From an uncultured Luminiphilus sp. (lineage in GTDB: Bacteria; Pseudomonadota; Gammaproteobacteria; Pseudomonadales; Halieaceae): a stretch of DNA of 64,000 bases. Below the pieces are notes generated by a model. That model searched no databases. It was not told the DNA's origin and worked only from the letters and a program-made list of their open reading frames with translations. Location of the stretch: the NCBI GenBank assembly GCA_938084055.1, contig CALKDK010000006.1, positions 1 to 64,000 on the forward strand, given 5' to 3'. The position numbers and the translations under genes are program-made. Positions 29,706-39,682 of this stretch are shown here, one piece after another; position 1 is the stretch's first letter, and every line of letters starts with the position of its first letter.

Positions 29706-31066
29706 CCGCAGGGCTCGATCGCTATCCGACGTTCGAGCTCAACATGAAAGTGTCGCAGGCGCTGCTCTTGCTCTCCCCAGAGTTGGCCCTGAAATGCCTT
29801 GCTACGCATACCCTCCTGCACCGAGGGGAGAAACGCAGCATCCTGTCCAAGCACCAGACCCAGGTTGGGATCTTCATCAATGAGATAGGTTTCCGTGGGT
29901 GCCCGGACTGTCCCGGTCACGTCCGTATTGTCCGGCAGGCCCATCCAGCCAGGGGGACAGTAGTTGGGATCATCCACCGGAAACATCAGGGTCATGGTGT
30001 CGTACCAGAATTTCTGGGGGTCAGTATCGTGGGGCAGAAAACGCATCAGGAAGATGGCTTCGGGGTGACACCCGATCTGGACATTGGGGAATATGCCCGT
30101 CGCCCAACTGTCTGATAGCTGCCCGTCGGTAAAACGCTCGTACCCCAGACCGAGTCGCTCCGAGCGGGCGCGCTTACCCTGTTGAATGGCCCTGCGGACA
30201 TCCAGAGCGGAACCAGCGAAAGTATCCGGGTCCACCCCTGCCTCCCGCAGCATGAATTGCAACCCTTCATTGACAGTCTGCTGGTCAGGGATACGTGGGC
30301 TGGGCTCCCCCAATGGAACAATCATTCTGCTGGCTCCCATGGGATACAGATCGTACTGAACGTTCAGGTCTCCCATAACGCCCCGGGTCTCTGGGTGCAC
30401 CGCATGCAGGTGATAGCTTTCATAGAACGCCTCGACGCCAACTTTCCAGTTTGAACCCCACTCACTGCAGACATGGCGAACCACTTTCATGCGGTCAATC
30501 TGATAGTTCTCGAGGTAGCCTTCTGGCAAACCCAACTCTTCGGCAAGGGGGACGGCATCGTCATCCATATTGATAAAAATAAGACCAGCATGAATCTCGC
30601 AGCGCGCCTGCCTCAGGCCGGGCCTGTGTCCGACCACTTCTGGTCTGAAGGTCTCCTCGTCAGTGATGCTGCGCAGGGCGCCGTCCTGGGTAAAACTCCA
30701 GCTATGAAATGGACAGACAAAGACTTTTCTATTGCCGCGCTCCTGGTTGAGCAGGCGTGATCCTCGATGGGGGCACACGTTATAGAACGCACGTATACCC
30801 TCCTTCGTTCTGGATATGATGAAAGATTCGTGGCCTATGCGGAACAGAAAGTAGTCGCCCAGCGCAGGAAGGTCACTGACTACGCCGGCCAGAAGCCAGC
30901 TCCGAGTCCAAACCCGATCCCATTCACGCTGCATGAAACTTGACGAAAAGTAACCGCTTTTGTCATGGATCGCCGTGCCGTTGTCGATTTCAGGCTGCTT
31001 GGCCTCCAGACACTCCGCTGGGGCATCGGGGTTAATTACCGCCACTGGTATCAATTTACTGTTCAC
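29702..31066 (-). CDS. Rieske aromatic-ring-hydroxylating oxygenase, alpha subunit
   Basis: CPHRGSRLLNQERGNRKVFVCPFHSWSF; ESYHLHAVHPET iron site. Confidence 0.93.
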   Translation of the reverse strand: MNSKLIPVAVINPDAPAECLEAKQPEIDNGTAIHDKSGYFSSSFMQREWDRVWTRSWLLAGVVSDLPALGDYFLFRIGHESFIISRTKEGIRAFYNVCPHRGSRLLNQERGNRKVFVCPFHSWSFTQDGALRSITDEETFRPEVVGHRPGLRQARCEIHAGLIFINMDDDAVPLAEELGLPEGYLENYQIDRMKVVRHVCSEWGSNWKVGVEAFYESYHLHAVHPETRGVMGDLNVQYDLYPMGASRMIVPLGEPSPRIPDQQTVNEGLQFMLREAGVDPDTFAGSALDVRRAIQQGKRARSERLGLGYERFTDGQLSDSWATGIFPNVQIGCHPEAIFLMRFLPHDTDPQKFWYDTMTLMFPVDDPNYCPPGWMGLPDNTDVTGTVRAPTETYLIDEDPNLGLVLGQDAAFLPSVQEGMRSKAFQGQLWGEQEQRLRHFHVELERRIAIEPCG

Positions 31067-31473
31067 GGGGATGCCTCTCCTTGCTGCAGTGGACTGGGGC
31101 TGAATACCGGCAACCTGCCGGCGGCGCCCACAGGCTGAAATGTCAGGACGACCGGCGTACCAATTTGCACCTGCTCGGGGTCAGGACCAACGATATGGGT
31201 CATCATCCGAACACCTTCATCGAGTTCCACCAGTGCCACTACGTAGGGGGCAATAAAATCTGCCGATACGCCCCTGCGCACCACTGTAAAACTCACCACC
31301 ACTCCCCCACCCCGGGACTCCGTCCAATCCAGCCGGTCTCCGGCGCAGTGACTGCAGGTGATACGTGGATAAAACTGACAGCGTTGGCAATCGAGACATT
31401 GCTGGATCAACAAGCGCCCGGCGTCTATGCCCTCGGCGTAAGCCTGGTTTACCTGATCGGTGCCACCCATCAA
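31063..31473 (-). CDS. DUF35 / OB-fold Zn-ribbon protein
   Basis: LIQQCLDCQRCQFYPRITCSHCAGDRLDW. Confidence 0.9.
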   Translation of the reverse strand: MMGGTDQVNQAYAEGIDAGRLLIQQCLDCQRCQFYPRITCSHCAGDRLDWTESRGGGVVVSFTVVRRGVSADFIAPYVVALVELDEGVRMMTHIVGPDPEQVQIGTPVVLTFQPVGAAGRLPVFSPSPLQQGEASP

Positions 31474-31476
31474 AAA

Positions 31477-32646
31477 CTACCCCCGGTCCCCGCGACCCAA
31501 AATCAGCGTCGCGTGACTTGACATGATGCCACCCTGTGCATGGAGCAGGGTGTGTTCCAAACGGTCCAGTTGGCGATCTCCCGCTGTGCCGCGATATTGA
31601 CGTATGGCCTCGGTAAGACCAAACATCGCACCGGGATTACCGGGGTGGCAGTGGGACAGCATGCCACCGTGGGTATTCACCGGTAGCTGCCCACCGGGTC
31701 GGGTCGCACCACTGGCCAATAAGGCCCCGGCTTCCCCTTTGTCGCAAAACCCCAGATCTTCAAGTTGAATGAGTAGCGCCGGTGAAAAACAATCATAGAG
31801 CTGCGCCAAATCCACCTCCCCCACCCCAATTCCCGCCTGGGCCAGCGCGGCCTTTCCTGAATCGACCGCCGCGGACGTCGTCAGGCTCGATGCCTGGCTG
31901 ATGTGTTCATAATGATGGCCTTCGCCGTACCCCCTGACCATAACGGGTGGGTGCGGGAGGTGATGCGCGCGGTCCAGGCTGGTGAGCACCACAGCTGCTC
32001 CCCCATCTGACACGATTGAGCAGTCCAGCAGCTTCAGGGGATCGGCGATTGGCTTTGAATTGAGGACGTCATCGACGCTCACAGGCTCGCGGTACTGGGC
32101 GGTTGGATTGAGCGATGCCCAGGCCCGGGAAGATACCATTGCCTCGGCGAAGTCCGCCTCGGTAGTGCCGTAAGTCGCCATATGAGCCCTCGCTATCAGG
32201 GCGTAGTAAGCGGGTACGGTTGGCCCGTAAGGCTGCTCATAGATGGGATGCCCAGAGCTGGACTGCACCATCATCGCCCGATCACGGGTCATGAAACTGC
32301 GCATACTGTCCGCCATGGCCACGACAACCGTGTGCGCCAGCCCGGTCTGGATCGCTGCTGCGGCGTAGCGCAATGCGGTGAAGGTAGTCCCGCCGCCGGT
32401 ACCGACGCTCAGGCAATGTCCGGGTGTCAGGCCCGCATATTCCGCCGTGGCCTCCGCGTGATACATGACCGGGACGACCAACGAGTTACAGGTAATCAGG
32501 CCGTCCACGTCGCCGGGCTTGAGGCCGGCATCTGCGATGGCGCCCAGCGTGGCCTCGACGCCAAGAGCCATGGGCCCTCGATCCGTGACAACACCCAGCG
32601 TCGTCTCATAGCTGCCAACGATGGCAATATCAGACAGCGCCCGCAT
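31477..32646 (-). CDS. thiolase-like (lipid-transfer protein/Ltp-type), nucleophile Cys apparently replaced
   Basis: MRALSDIAIVGSYETTLG; LSVGTGGGTTFTALRYAAAAI; VNTHGGMLSHCHPGNPGAMFGLTEAIRQYRG. Confidence 0.88.
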   Translation of the reverse strand: MRALSDIAIVGSYETTLGVVTDRGPMALGVEATLGAIADAGLKPGDVDGLITCNSLVVPVMYHAEATAEYAGLTPGHCLSVGTGGGTTFTALRYAAAAIQTGLAHTVVVAMADSMRSFMTRDRAMMVQSSSGHPIYEQPYGPTVPAYYALIARAHMATYGTTEADFAEAMVSSRAWASLNPTAQYREPVSVDDVLNSKPIADPLKLLDCSIVSDGGAAVVLTSLDRAHHLPHPPVMVRGYGEGHHYEHISQASSLTTSAAVDSGKAALAQAGIGVGEVDLAQLYDCFSPALLIQLEDLGFCDKGEAGALLASGATRPGGQLPVNTHGGMLSHCHPGNPGAMFGLTEAIRQYRGTAGDRQLDRLEHTLLHAQGGIMSSHATLILGRGDRG

Positions 32647-33063
32647 CTAACGGGCGCCCCGATGTAATCGAACACCGACGGTGCCGGGAGCTACTGCATC
32701 TCCCTGCTCATTCAGTATCGAGACGTCCAGCATCACCTCGCCTGTTTCGGCATCGTAGGCAGTGATGACTGCGGTCGCCGTCAGCGTATCGCCGACGTAG
32801 GTGGCGCCACGGTTGGAGTAGGCGATCGACGTGATAACGCCGGCATCGCCAAGCCATTCATCAACCACCTGATGGAGCCAATCACCCAGCATTGGCCCGG
32901 CGAGCACCAGAGCCGGATAGCCTTCGATTTCCGTCGCGTAGGGGAGATCAAAATGAATGCGGTGGCCATTCCACAGGGCGGCGTTGTAGAGCATCAACTG
33001 GACGGTGTCGGGTTTGTGTTGACGCTCCGGTAGCACGGCGCCTGCGGCGGGTGCAGGATTCAT
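32647..33063 (-). CDS. MaoC-like / hotdog dehydratase, C-terminal type
   Basis: LMLYNAALWNGHRIHFDLPYATEIEGYPALVLAGPM. Confidence 0.85.
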   Translation of the reverse strand: MNPAPAAGAVLPERQHKPDTVQLMLYNAALWNGHRIHFDLPYATEIEGYPALVLAGPMLGDWLHQVVDEWLGDAGVITSIAYSNRGATYVGDTLTATAVITAYDAETGEVMLDVSILNEQGDAVAPGTVGVRLHRGAR

Positions 33064-33515
33064 CGCAGGATCCTTGTGGTTTTCTCGCGAAGGACAAGAT
33101 CTCCCTGATCATCCCGGATTTCCATCTCAACTTCATAAAAAATCAGGGGACCGGAGCGACCGGCCTTTTCATAGATGGCTGTGAGGGTACGCACTGCGGT
33201 CAACCAATCTCCCGGGTGGATGGGTTTCAGGTACTGGATATCGAGACCACCCGCCATCGCCCGCTCCAATGGGAACTTGGGCAACAACGTATCAATCGAT
33301 ACGCCATCGGGACTGAGCTGATCAAGCGCCACCACATCCCAGAACAGGGGCACATGAAACATCGGCGGCGCCACATCACCGTCCAGATATTTTTGCTGCC
33401 TGCTCCCGGTGGCAACGGCATACTTCCGTATATCCCGCCGCGTGACGATTTCCCTCTGGGGTCTACTTTGGCGGCCCACATTGGCCAACAGTTGCTCCGA
33501 TATCAAGCTGGTCAA
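33060..33515 (-). CDS. MaoC_dehydrat_N-like hotdog protein
   Basis: IVTRRDIRKYAVATGS...YLKPIHPGDWLTAVRTL; overlaps partner hotdog gene by 4 nt. Confidence 0.8.
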   Translation of the reverse strand: MTSLISEQLLANVGRQSRPQREIVTRRDIRKYAVATGSRQQKYLDGDVAPPMFHVPLFWDVVALDQLSPDGVSIDTLLPKFPLERAMAGGLDIQYLKPIHPGDWLTAVRTLTAIYEKAGRSGPLIFYEVEMEIRDDQGDLVLREKTTRILR

Positions 33516-35068
33516 ACCTTGCTTCCCTCACCCTGCCAATAGGGATCGCGCAACGCTCGCTTGAGAATTTTCCCCGTTGGGGCCTTGGGTAAAGCCGCTA
33601 CAAAATCAACGCTTTTGGGCTTTTGGTAGGAGGCGAGGTGCTGGCTGGCGACATGGATAATATCCTCCGCTGTGGCAACCTCGCCGGGCTTCAGCACCAC
33701 AACCGCTTTAACGGCCTCGCCCCAGGTATCATCCGGTATCCCAAATACCGCTGACTCGAGCACCGCAGGGTGGTTATGGATAGCCGCCTCCACCTGCGTG
33801 CTGTAGATATTTTCTCCTCCGGAAATAATCATATCCTTCGCCCGGTCGACGATAAAAATGTAACCATCTCCGTCCCAGACCGCGATATCTCCGGTCCACA
33901 GCCAGCCATCGCGCAGCGTGTCGGCCGTGAGTTCAGGACGTCGCCAGTAGCCCACCATATTGGCCTCGGAGCGCACGATGATTTCACCCGGCGTTTGCCC
34001 ATCCCGGGGCACCTGCTGGCCATCGGCATTGACCACCTGAACCTCAGTAACGAAGCCGGGACGGCCACAGGAACTCAACCGCTCGGGATGACTACCTGCC
34101 AGGGCGTTATCGTGATCCTCCTGGGACAGAAAGGTCATGGTCATACCTTCGGTCTGCCCGTAACCCTGAATAAGCGTACAGGGAAAAGCTTTCATCGCCG
34201 CCGCCACAACGGAACGCGGCATGGGTCCCCCGCCGTACTGAAAATTGCGCAAACTGCTCAGATCGTAGTCGTCAAATCCGTCCACTGCCATCATCCAGTT
34301 AATCATGGTAGTGATCCCCAGGAACGCTGAAACTCGTTCCCTCTGGATAACCTCTAGGGCCAATTTCGCGTCAAAGTTGATCAGGACAACGGGACAACCG
34401 TGGGCCATATAATTCATGGCCAGTGCCACTGGTATGTGGAACATCTGGCCCGTCAACATGTAGACGTCGGTGGGGACAATTCGCTCAGCCACGGTCTGGT
34501 TAATCATTCCCATGTAGAGCGAATGGTGGGTGTGAAGGGCTCCCTTGGAAAGACCCGTGGTGCCGCCGGTGTAGAGGATCAATGCCGGATCATCCCCGGT
34601 GACCGTGAACGCCGACTCGGGCTCCTCCGGTGAAGCTGCGGCGATCAGTCGCTCGTAGTCATCCATTGGGTCGTCCGCGAAAACAAGCCACTCCCGGATC
34701 TGGATCCTGCCGCGCAGTCGCTCCGCAAGGTCGCGATATTCTGCAGAGACCACAATAACTTCTGGCGCCCCATCCTCAAGAAGCCGGAGGAGTTCTTCCT
34801 CACTCAGGCGCCAATTTAGCGGGAGGGCGATAAGCCCACAGCGGGCAACACCATAGAAGACTTCCATGTACTGGATGCAGTTCTTGGACAGGATGGCAAC
34901 GCGGTCGCCCTTCTGGAGCGCCAGATCATCGCGAAGCGCATTGGCGAGACGCCGGACCCGATCGTCGAGCTCGCCGTAGCTGATCCGTCTGTCATTGGGA
35001 ACATCGACCAGGGCCTCACGCCCGGAGTCAAGGCTGGCAGTCTTGGCAGGAATTCGTCCGAGGTTCAT
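33512..35068 (-). CDS. AMP-dependent acyl-CoA synthetase/ligase
   Basis: ILYTGGTTGLSKGALHTH, YGQTEG, WLWTGDIAVWDGDGYIFIVDRAKDMIISGGENIY, PKAPTGKILKRALR. Confidence 0.95.
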   Translation of the reverse strand: MNLGRIPAKTASLDSGREALVDVPNDRRISYGELDDRVRRLANALRDDLALQKGDRVAILSKNCIQYMEVFYGVARCGLIALPLNWRLSEEELLRLLEDGAPEVIVVSAEYRDLAERLRGRIQIREWLVFADDPMDDYERLIAAASPEEPESAFTVTGDDPALILYTGGTTGLSKGALHTHHSLYMGMINQTVAERIVPTDVYMLTGQMFHIPVALAMNYMAHGCPVVLINFDAKLALEVIQRERVSAFLGITTMINWMMAVDGFDDYDLSSLRNFQYGGGPMPRSVVAAAMKAFPCTLIQGYGQTEGMTMTFLSQEDHDNALAGSHPERLSSCGRPGFVTEVQVVNADGQQVPRDGQTPGEIIVRSEANMVGYWRRPELTADTLRDGWLWTGDIAVWDGDGYIFIVDRAKDMIISGGENIYSTQVEAAIHNHPAVLESAVFGIPDDTWGEAVKAVVVLKPGEVATAEDIIHVASQHLASYQKPKSVDFVAALPKAPTGKILKRALRDPYWQGEGSKV

Positions 35069-35077
35069 GCCGACCCC

Positions 35078-35506
35078 CTAATAGGCACTGTCCAGATCCA
35101 CATGCCGCCGGGCAATGCACCAACTCGGCCCCTCTCGCCGCACCACATCCCGATAGACTCCGGTCGTTAGCAAGCGCGTCTCGCCATCCTCTGTGGCAAA
35201 CAGGGTCAGGTTGGATACGACATCGACGGCGCCCTCAGATACAGCGACATCAGAGGGCGAAAACAGGTGGTTGGATACCACATGGCGACGAACATCGTTT
35301 TGCGATGCCATCGAATCACGGTAGAGCTGCATAATACTATCCCGTCCCTCGAAGGGCCCCACAAGTTCGCCTCCGGCAATCCGCAGGCTCACGACCGCAT
35401 CGTCGCAGAGACAGGATTCCAGCATTTTGAGGTCACGTTCGTCGTAACCGTAGGATGCGCGTGAAAGCAACTCGGCAATGGCAGATTTATCGTCGGCAGA
35501 CAGCAT
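35078..35506 (-). CDS. SnoaL/NTF2-like protein
   Basis: IAELLSRASYGYDERDLKMLESCLCDDAVVSL. Confidence 0.8.
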   Translation of the reverse strand: MLSADDKSAIAELLSRASYGYDERDLKMLESCLCDDAVVSLRIAGGELVGPFEGRDSIMQLYRDSMASQNDVRRHVVSNHLFSPSDVAVSEGAVDVVSNLTLFATEDGETRLLTTGVYRDVVRREGPSWCIARRHVDLDSAY

Positions 35507-35734
35507 GTAGTGGTCCTCCAGTTTGGGGGTGGATGGCTGAAAAGCCTTGCTCCCGGTATCGCCAAGCCGTGTACAAACAGGCCACAGACACCGGGGCCGA
35601 GGGGGTAGGCTTACGCAAGCAATTCAGCGCTCCGTTGCGTTGTATTGCGGTGGCCGTGGTCGGGGTGCAACCGGACGCAGCTAGCGCGCGGAACCCATGG
35701 TTCCAAGCCACGCCCAAGCCGCGCGCGCCCGCAT

Positions 35735-35751
35735 TGAACCGAATCGGTTCA
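35735..35751. repeat. inverted repeat TGAACCG-AAT-CGGTTCA
   Basis: Perfect 7-bp arms, 3-nt spacer, in the long gap upstream of the minus-strand operon starting at 35506. Confidence 0.6.
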
Positions 35752-36099
35752 CAGTTGATCAGCGCTTTTGAAGCCAGGGAGCCACGGTTGATGTCCGCCC
35801 ATTCAACAACGATTGGATCACATTTTTCCGACACCCGACGGACTCCTAAGAGCAGGGACCTGCTCGATACCCAAGACCTGCTGCCACTTCATTTTTCATG
35901 ACCGTATCGTTACTGGTCGTGCCGCAGAAATCACACCCCATCATCCATCCCGCCCAGTGCCTGTTGCCCCTGATTCACCCGGACGGGCTAACCTTTCAAG
36001 CGCCAGAGTATTACGCTTCCTTGCGCCGAACAAGTCAACGGCGCGACGGGGCGTGCTGATGGACCCGCCCGAACCTTCGTAATTCAGCGTGGAACTGAT

Positions 36100-36582
36100 T
36101 CAGCTGTCCGCTGTCAGCCACTCAGCGATAACCGGACGAAGGTCGGTGCTGACCAATTCAATGACCAGCCCCCCCGCTGCCGGCGTGAGATAGCAAATCA
36201 ATCCATAACCCGCTTCGGGCGAAGCACCCGCAGCCAGTACCTGCCAGTTCTGTGCCTGGAGCGCCGCGGCACGACCTGCCAGGTCCTCCGTCCAAAATCC
36301 CACGTGGCGGCTGTCGGGTGTGGCTGCCGGGTCGTAGAAGGGGGAACTACCCTGGCAGAGTTCCAAATGCACGGGCCCCTCCCGGCTGTAGCAGGCGTGA
36401 ACCACAATCTCGTGGTCCCCGGCCTCGGGTGTCCAGAAGGGTAAAGGATCGAAGGTGCGCACAGGACTCCATGCGACCCCAAGACTTTGTCCCAGGGATT
36501 CTCTCGCCGCATGAATATCGTGAACCGCAAAACCATTGTGGAAACAATCGCTCATATTCAACATTACAGAATCTCTCCTCAC
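36100..36582 (-). CDS. VOC/glyoxalase family protein
   Basis: HNGFAVHDIHAARESLGQSLGVAWSP; VHLELCQGSSPFYD; HVGFWTEDLAGRAAALQ. Confidence 0.8.
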   Translation of the reverse strand: MRRDSVMLNMSDCFHNGFAVHDIHAARESLGQSLGVAWSPVRTFDPLPFWTPEAGDHEIVVHACYSREGPVHLELCQGSSPFYDPAATPDSRHVGFWTEDLAGRAAALQAQNWQVLAAGASPEAGYGLICYLTPAAGGLVIELVSTDLRPVIAEWLTADS

Positions 36583-36608
36583 CCCTGATTAATCTTTGCT
36601 TAACCGCA

Positions 36609-37823
36609 TTACGACGCCCTGACGATCTCGATGGGCAGCGTATCAAGACCCATTGTCGTCCCCCCATGCCCGACGATGGTCTTGCCAGGACTGAGGGACA
36701 CCCGCTCGACACGCCTGCAGAACTCCTCGAGTACAACACGCACTTCAAGCTTGGCCAGATGCAAGCCAATACACTTGTGGGCACCGGCGCCAAAAGCGTG
36801 ATGCTGATTCAACTCGGTCCGGCTTCGTCCCGTATTAAACAGGTCGGGGACGGGGAATGTATTGGGGTCTCGAGACGTCAGTGCACTCGGGATCACAACA
36901 TTATCACCGGCTTTGAGCTGTAGGCCATCGAGTTCGATATCCGCCTCACAAATCCGATTCAGGCTGATAAAGGCATTGAGACGCAGCAATTCATCGACAG
37001 ACCCGCCAATGGATTCAGGGTTCTGGTGAAAGCCCGAATACTGCCCCGGATTCCGGGCAAATTGCAGTACGGTCAGCGAGAGCATCGAGGCAACAGTGTC
37101 AATACCCGCCAGAAACAGGAGATAGGCAATGCCGTGCACCTCCTCGGGGGTTAACTTCTCACCTTCGACCTCGGCGGCGAGTAACAGGTGCACAATGTCA
37201 TCTCCGGACTGCTGTTCCTGATGCCGCGCCACAACGCCCTGCAGGTGTTCTGAAATTTTTTGCCCACAGGCTGCACGCTCCTCCACCGTCGGGGCACGGT
37301 AGAAGCCTTGCTCCCAGGCGTAGAACTGGGGCAGCATGTCGACCTCGAGCCCCATCTGTTCAGCAAACACACGGGTCGGTATGGGCTTGGCGACGTCAGC
37401 GAGAAAGTCGAGGGCGTCAACGGTTAGGGCCTCATCGAGTACTCGTATCGCCGTCTCCCGCACGGCTCGCTCCATTTTCTGAACAACAGTGGGCTGGAAA
37501 ACTGGCAGGAGCAGCCGGCGATAACGCCGATGTTCCTCAGGGCCACTCTCCAGGGGGATTAGCCTTGGACGCTGCTGAAAGTTGGGTGGCACTCCGATTG
37601 GGAACGAGCCAAAGGCTCGGGCGTCACACAGCACCTTATGCGCAAGGCTGTGGGAAAAAATGATCCAGTGGCCTCCGTTGTGAGGGGTAAAAGCCATCGG
37701 CCTTGATTCCGCCTCCAGCCAGGCCAGCATACAACCCTGGGGATCTTCCGCCAGCCCCGGATCCGCAACAATGTCGATGTCGCAGCGCAGGGGCTCGGGC
37801 ACATCGTTCCACTGGGTGGGCAT
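36609..37823 (-). CDS. cytochrome P450
   Basis: LLFLAGIDTVASML I-helix; HHAFGAGAHKCIGLHLAKLEVRVVLEEF heme loop; likely start MPTQWNDV. Confidence 0.95.
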   Translation of the reverse strand: MPTQWNDVPEPLRCDIDIVADPGLAEDPQGCMLAWLEAESRPMAFTPHNGGHWIIFSHSLAHKVLCDARAFGSFPIGVPPNFQQRPRLIPLESGPEEHRRYRRLLLPVFQPTVVQKMERAVRETAIRVLDEALTVDALDFLADVAKPIPTRVFAEQMGLEVDMLPQFYAWEQGFYRAPTVEERAACGQKISEHLQGVVARHQEQQSGDDIVHLLLAAEVEGEKLTPEEVHGIAYLLFLAGIDTVASMLSLTVLQFARNPGQYSGFHQNPESIGGSVDELLRLNAFISLNRICEADIELDGLQLKAGDNVVIPSALTSRDPNTFPVPDLFNTGRSRTELNQHHAFGAGAHKCIGLHLAKLEVRVVLEEFCRRVERVSLSPGKTIVGHGGTTMGLDTLPIEIVRAS

Positions 37824-37828
37824 GCCAA

Positions 37829-38845
37829 TCAGTCCAGCACGACCAAACACTTGCCCCGTGACGCCCCGTGCATCATGTCACAGAACGCCTGAGGGGTTTG
37901 CTCTATACCCGTATACTGTTGATCAAATGTCTTGAGCGTCCCGTCGCGCAGCGCCGACTCCAGTGTCGCCATAACCGCTGGAAACTCATCGACATAATCG
38001 GAGAACATAAAGCCCTCCATACGGGCACGTTTGGTGATCAACTCCCAGGTGTGAGCGATGGGTTCTACCTCACTTTCGTACTGGGAAATAGCGCCGCAGA
38101 GCACCAGGCGCGCGCCTTCGGACAACTGCTGCATAACCGTGTTCAGTACGCCACCCCCGACATTGTCAAAAAACAAATCGATGCCGGAGGGGGCGGCTTC
38201 GGCAAGCGCTGCGGCCAGGTCGGGCTGCGCCTCACGGGATATGGCAACATCGTAGCCCACCTCATCCGTAAGCCACTGCGCCTTGGCAGACGAGCTTACC
38301 AGCCCAATGGTTCGACAGCCCGCGGCTTTGGCAAGCTGCCCGACAATCGTTCCAACGGCCCCGCCCGCGGCGCTGACCACAAGCACGTCTCCGTTTCGGG
38401 GTTTACCGATTCGGAATAGGCCCAGCCACGCGGTCATGCCGGTAGGTCCCAGGGTCGACATGTAGTCCTGCAGGGGGATGTCCTGTGCACACTGCAGGGG
38501 GGCACAGAGGTCAGATCCATCCAGCAGGCTCATTTCTTCCCAGGCCGTCCTCGCGTTGACCAGCGTGCCGACCGGGTAGTCAGGGTGCAGCGACTCCACC
38601 ACCTCCCCCAGCACAATGCTTTGGACCGGCTCGTCCAGGGGCATGCCCGTCAAATAGTTGTCACCAGCACCCTCTGACATCCACTGCCTGAATCCGGCGT
38701 CCAGGGAAAACACTCGGTTGCGAATAAGAAACCAACCGTCCTGTACCTCAGGACGCGGCACCTCCACCACTGCAAAATCCTCCGGTGCAATCGCCCCTTG
38801 GGGGTATCTGGCCAAATTAACCGCTCGAGGCATGTCGTTCTCCAT
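37829..38845 (-). CDS. zinc-independent MDR NADP-dependent oxidoreductase (CurA/LTB4DH-like)
   Basis: VLVVSAAGGAVGTIVGQLAKAAGCRTIGL; IDLFFDNVGGGVLNTVMQQL. Confidence 0.9.
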   Translation of the reverse strand: MENDMPRAVNLARYPQGAIAPEDFAVVEVPRPEVQDGWFLIRNRVFSLDAGFRQWMSEGAGDNYLTGMPLDEPVQSIVLGEVVESLHPDYPVGTLVNARTAWEEMSLLDGSDLCAPLQCAQDIPLQDYMSTLGPTGMTAWLGLFRIGKPRNGDVLVVSAAGGAVGTIVGQLAKAAGCRTIGLVSSSAKAQWLTDEVGYDVAISREAQPDLAAALAEAAPSGIDLFFDNVGGGVLNTVMQQLSEGARLVLCGAISQYESEVEPIAHTWELITKRARMEGFMFSDYVDEFPAVMATLESALRDGTLKTFDQQYTGIEQTPQAFCDMMHGASRGKCLVVLD

Positions 38846-38879
38846 GGGGCTGACTACCCCGATCCGGATCGGTTGTCAG

Positions 38880-38917
38880 AATATCGCATACGGTAATTTC
38901 AATAACAAACCGATTTG
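38880..38917 (-). promoter_or_regulatory. candidate promoter TTGTTA-17-GATATT (minus) with overlapping dyad CAAATCGGTTTG
   Basis: -35 at 38903-38908, -10 at 38880-38885, dyad 38906-38917; upstream of MDR-P450-VOC operon. Confidence 0.5.
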
Positions 38918-39023
38918 AATGTTTGTATTGAAAAAGTGGGCTGCGCCGATTACCGTCGAGAGGGAGGCAAGGGTTTAATATCGCCCTGCCCATTTCCACA
39001 ACTCGAGCCAGGAAGGAGTAACC

Positions 39024-39434
39024 ATGGCCAGCGGCGGCTGTCTCTGCGGGGATGTAACGTACCAATACAACAGCGGCGATGCCGCTGCGGCACTGCACTG
39101 CCATTGTCGCGACTGCCAGAAAGTCACTGGCTCCGGGAAGGCCACGATCGTTATGTTCCCCCAAAATGCGATCGAGATTTCGGGCCAATTTAAGCAATAC
39201 GGCAGCATTGGTAGTGATGGCTCCCATGTACACCGCGGCTTTTGCCCTCGTTGCGGCAGCCAGATGTTCACGCACATCGATGAAATGCCTGGCCTGATGT
39301 TTATCAAAGCGGGCACCATGGAGGATTCGAGCTGGGTCGAGGTTAGCCTCAACTGCTGGGAGTCGACGGCATCCATGTGGTCCCCTGCCGACAACAGGTT
39401 GCCCGGCGTACCGAGAAACCCCGAGCCACTCTAG
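39024..39434 (+). CDS. GFA (CENP-V/glutathione-dependent formaldehyde-activating-like) family protein
   Basis: GGCLCGDVTYQY, HCHCRDCQKVTGSG, FCPRCGSQMF. Confidence 0.92.
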   Translation: MASGGCLCGDVTYQYNSGDAAAALHCHCRDCQKVTGSGKATIVMFPQNAIEISGQFKQYGSIGSDGSHVHRGFCPRCGSQMFTHIDEMPGLMFIKAGTMEDSSWVEVSLNCWESTASMWSPADNRLPGVPRNPEPL

Positions 39435-39682
39435 TCCCGTGGCGCCAGGTGCACAGGTCGCGACCCAACCTCTTGTGACACGAGAGCGTGTTGCGGTTGA
39501 TGCCCCAGGGACGGAGCCGGATGTCTCCGGACGCGCCTGCACCCCCTACACCGGAAACGACAGGGGCGATAACACCTGGCCCATCAACGGGTGTAAAAAT
39601 ACAGGCCTGGCATCGAGCAGGTACACTGCGATCCGGGCTGGCTGATGCATTACCAGAGCAGGGCAGATGGGAGAGAAGCAAT

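Noticed and set aside
35487-35834. 115-aa minus-strand ORF in the 35.5-36.1 kb gap
   Set aside because: Overlaps the SnoaL start region, composition looks like translated non-coding/repeat-like DNA; no family motif recognised.
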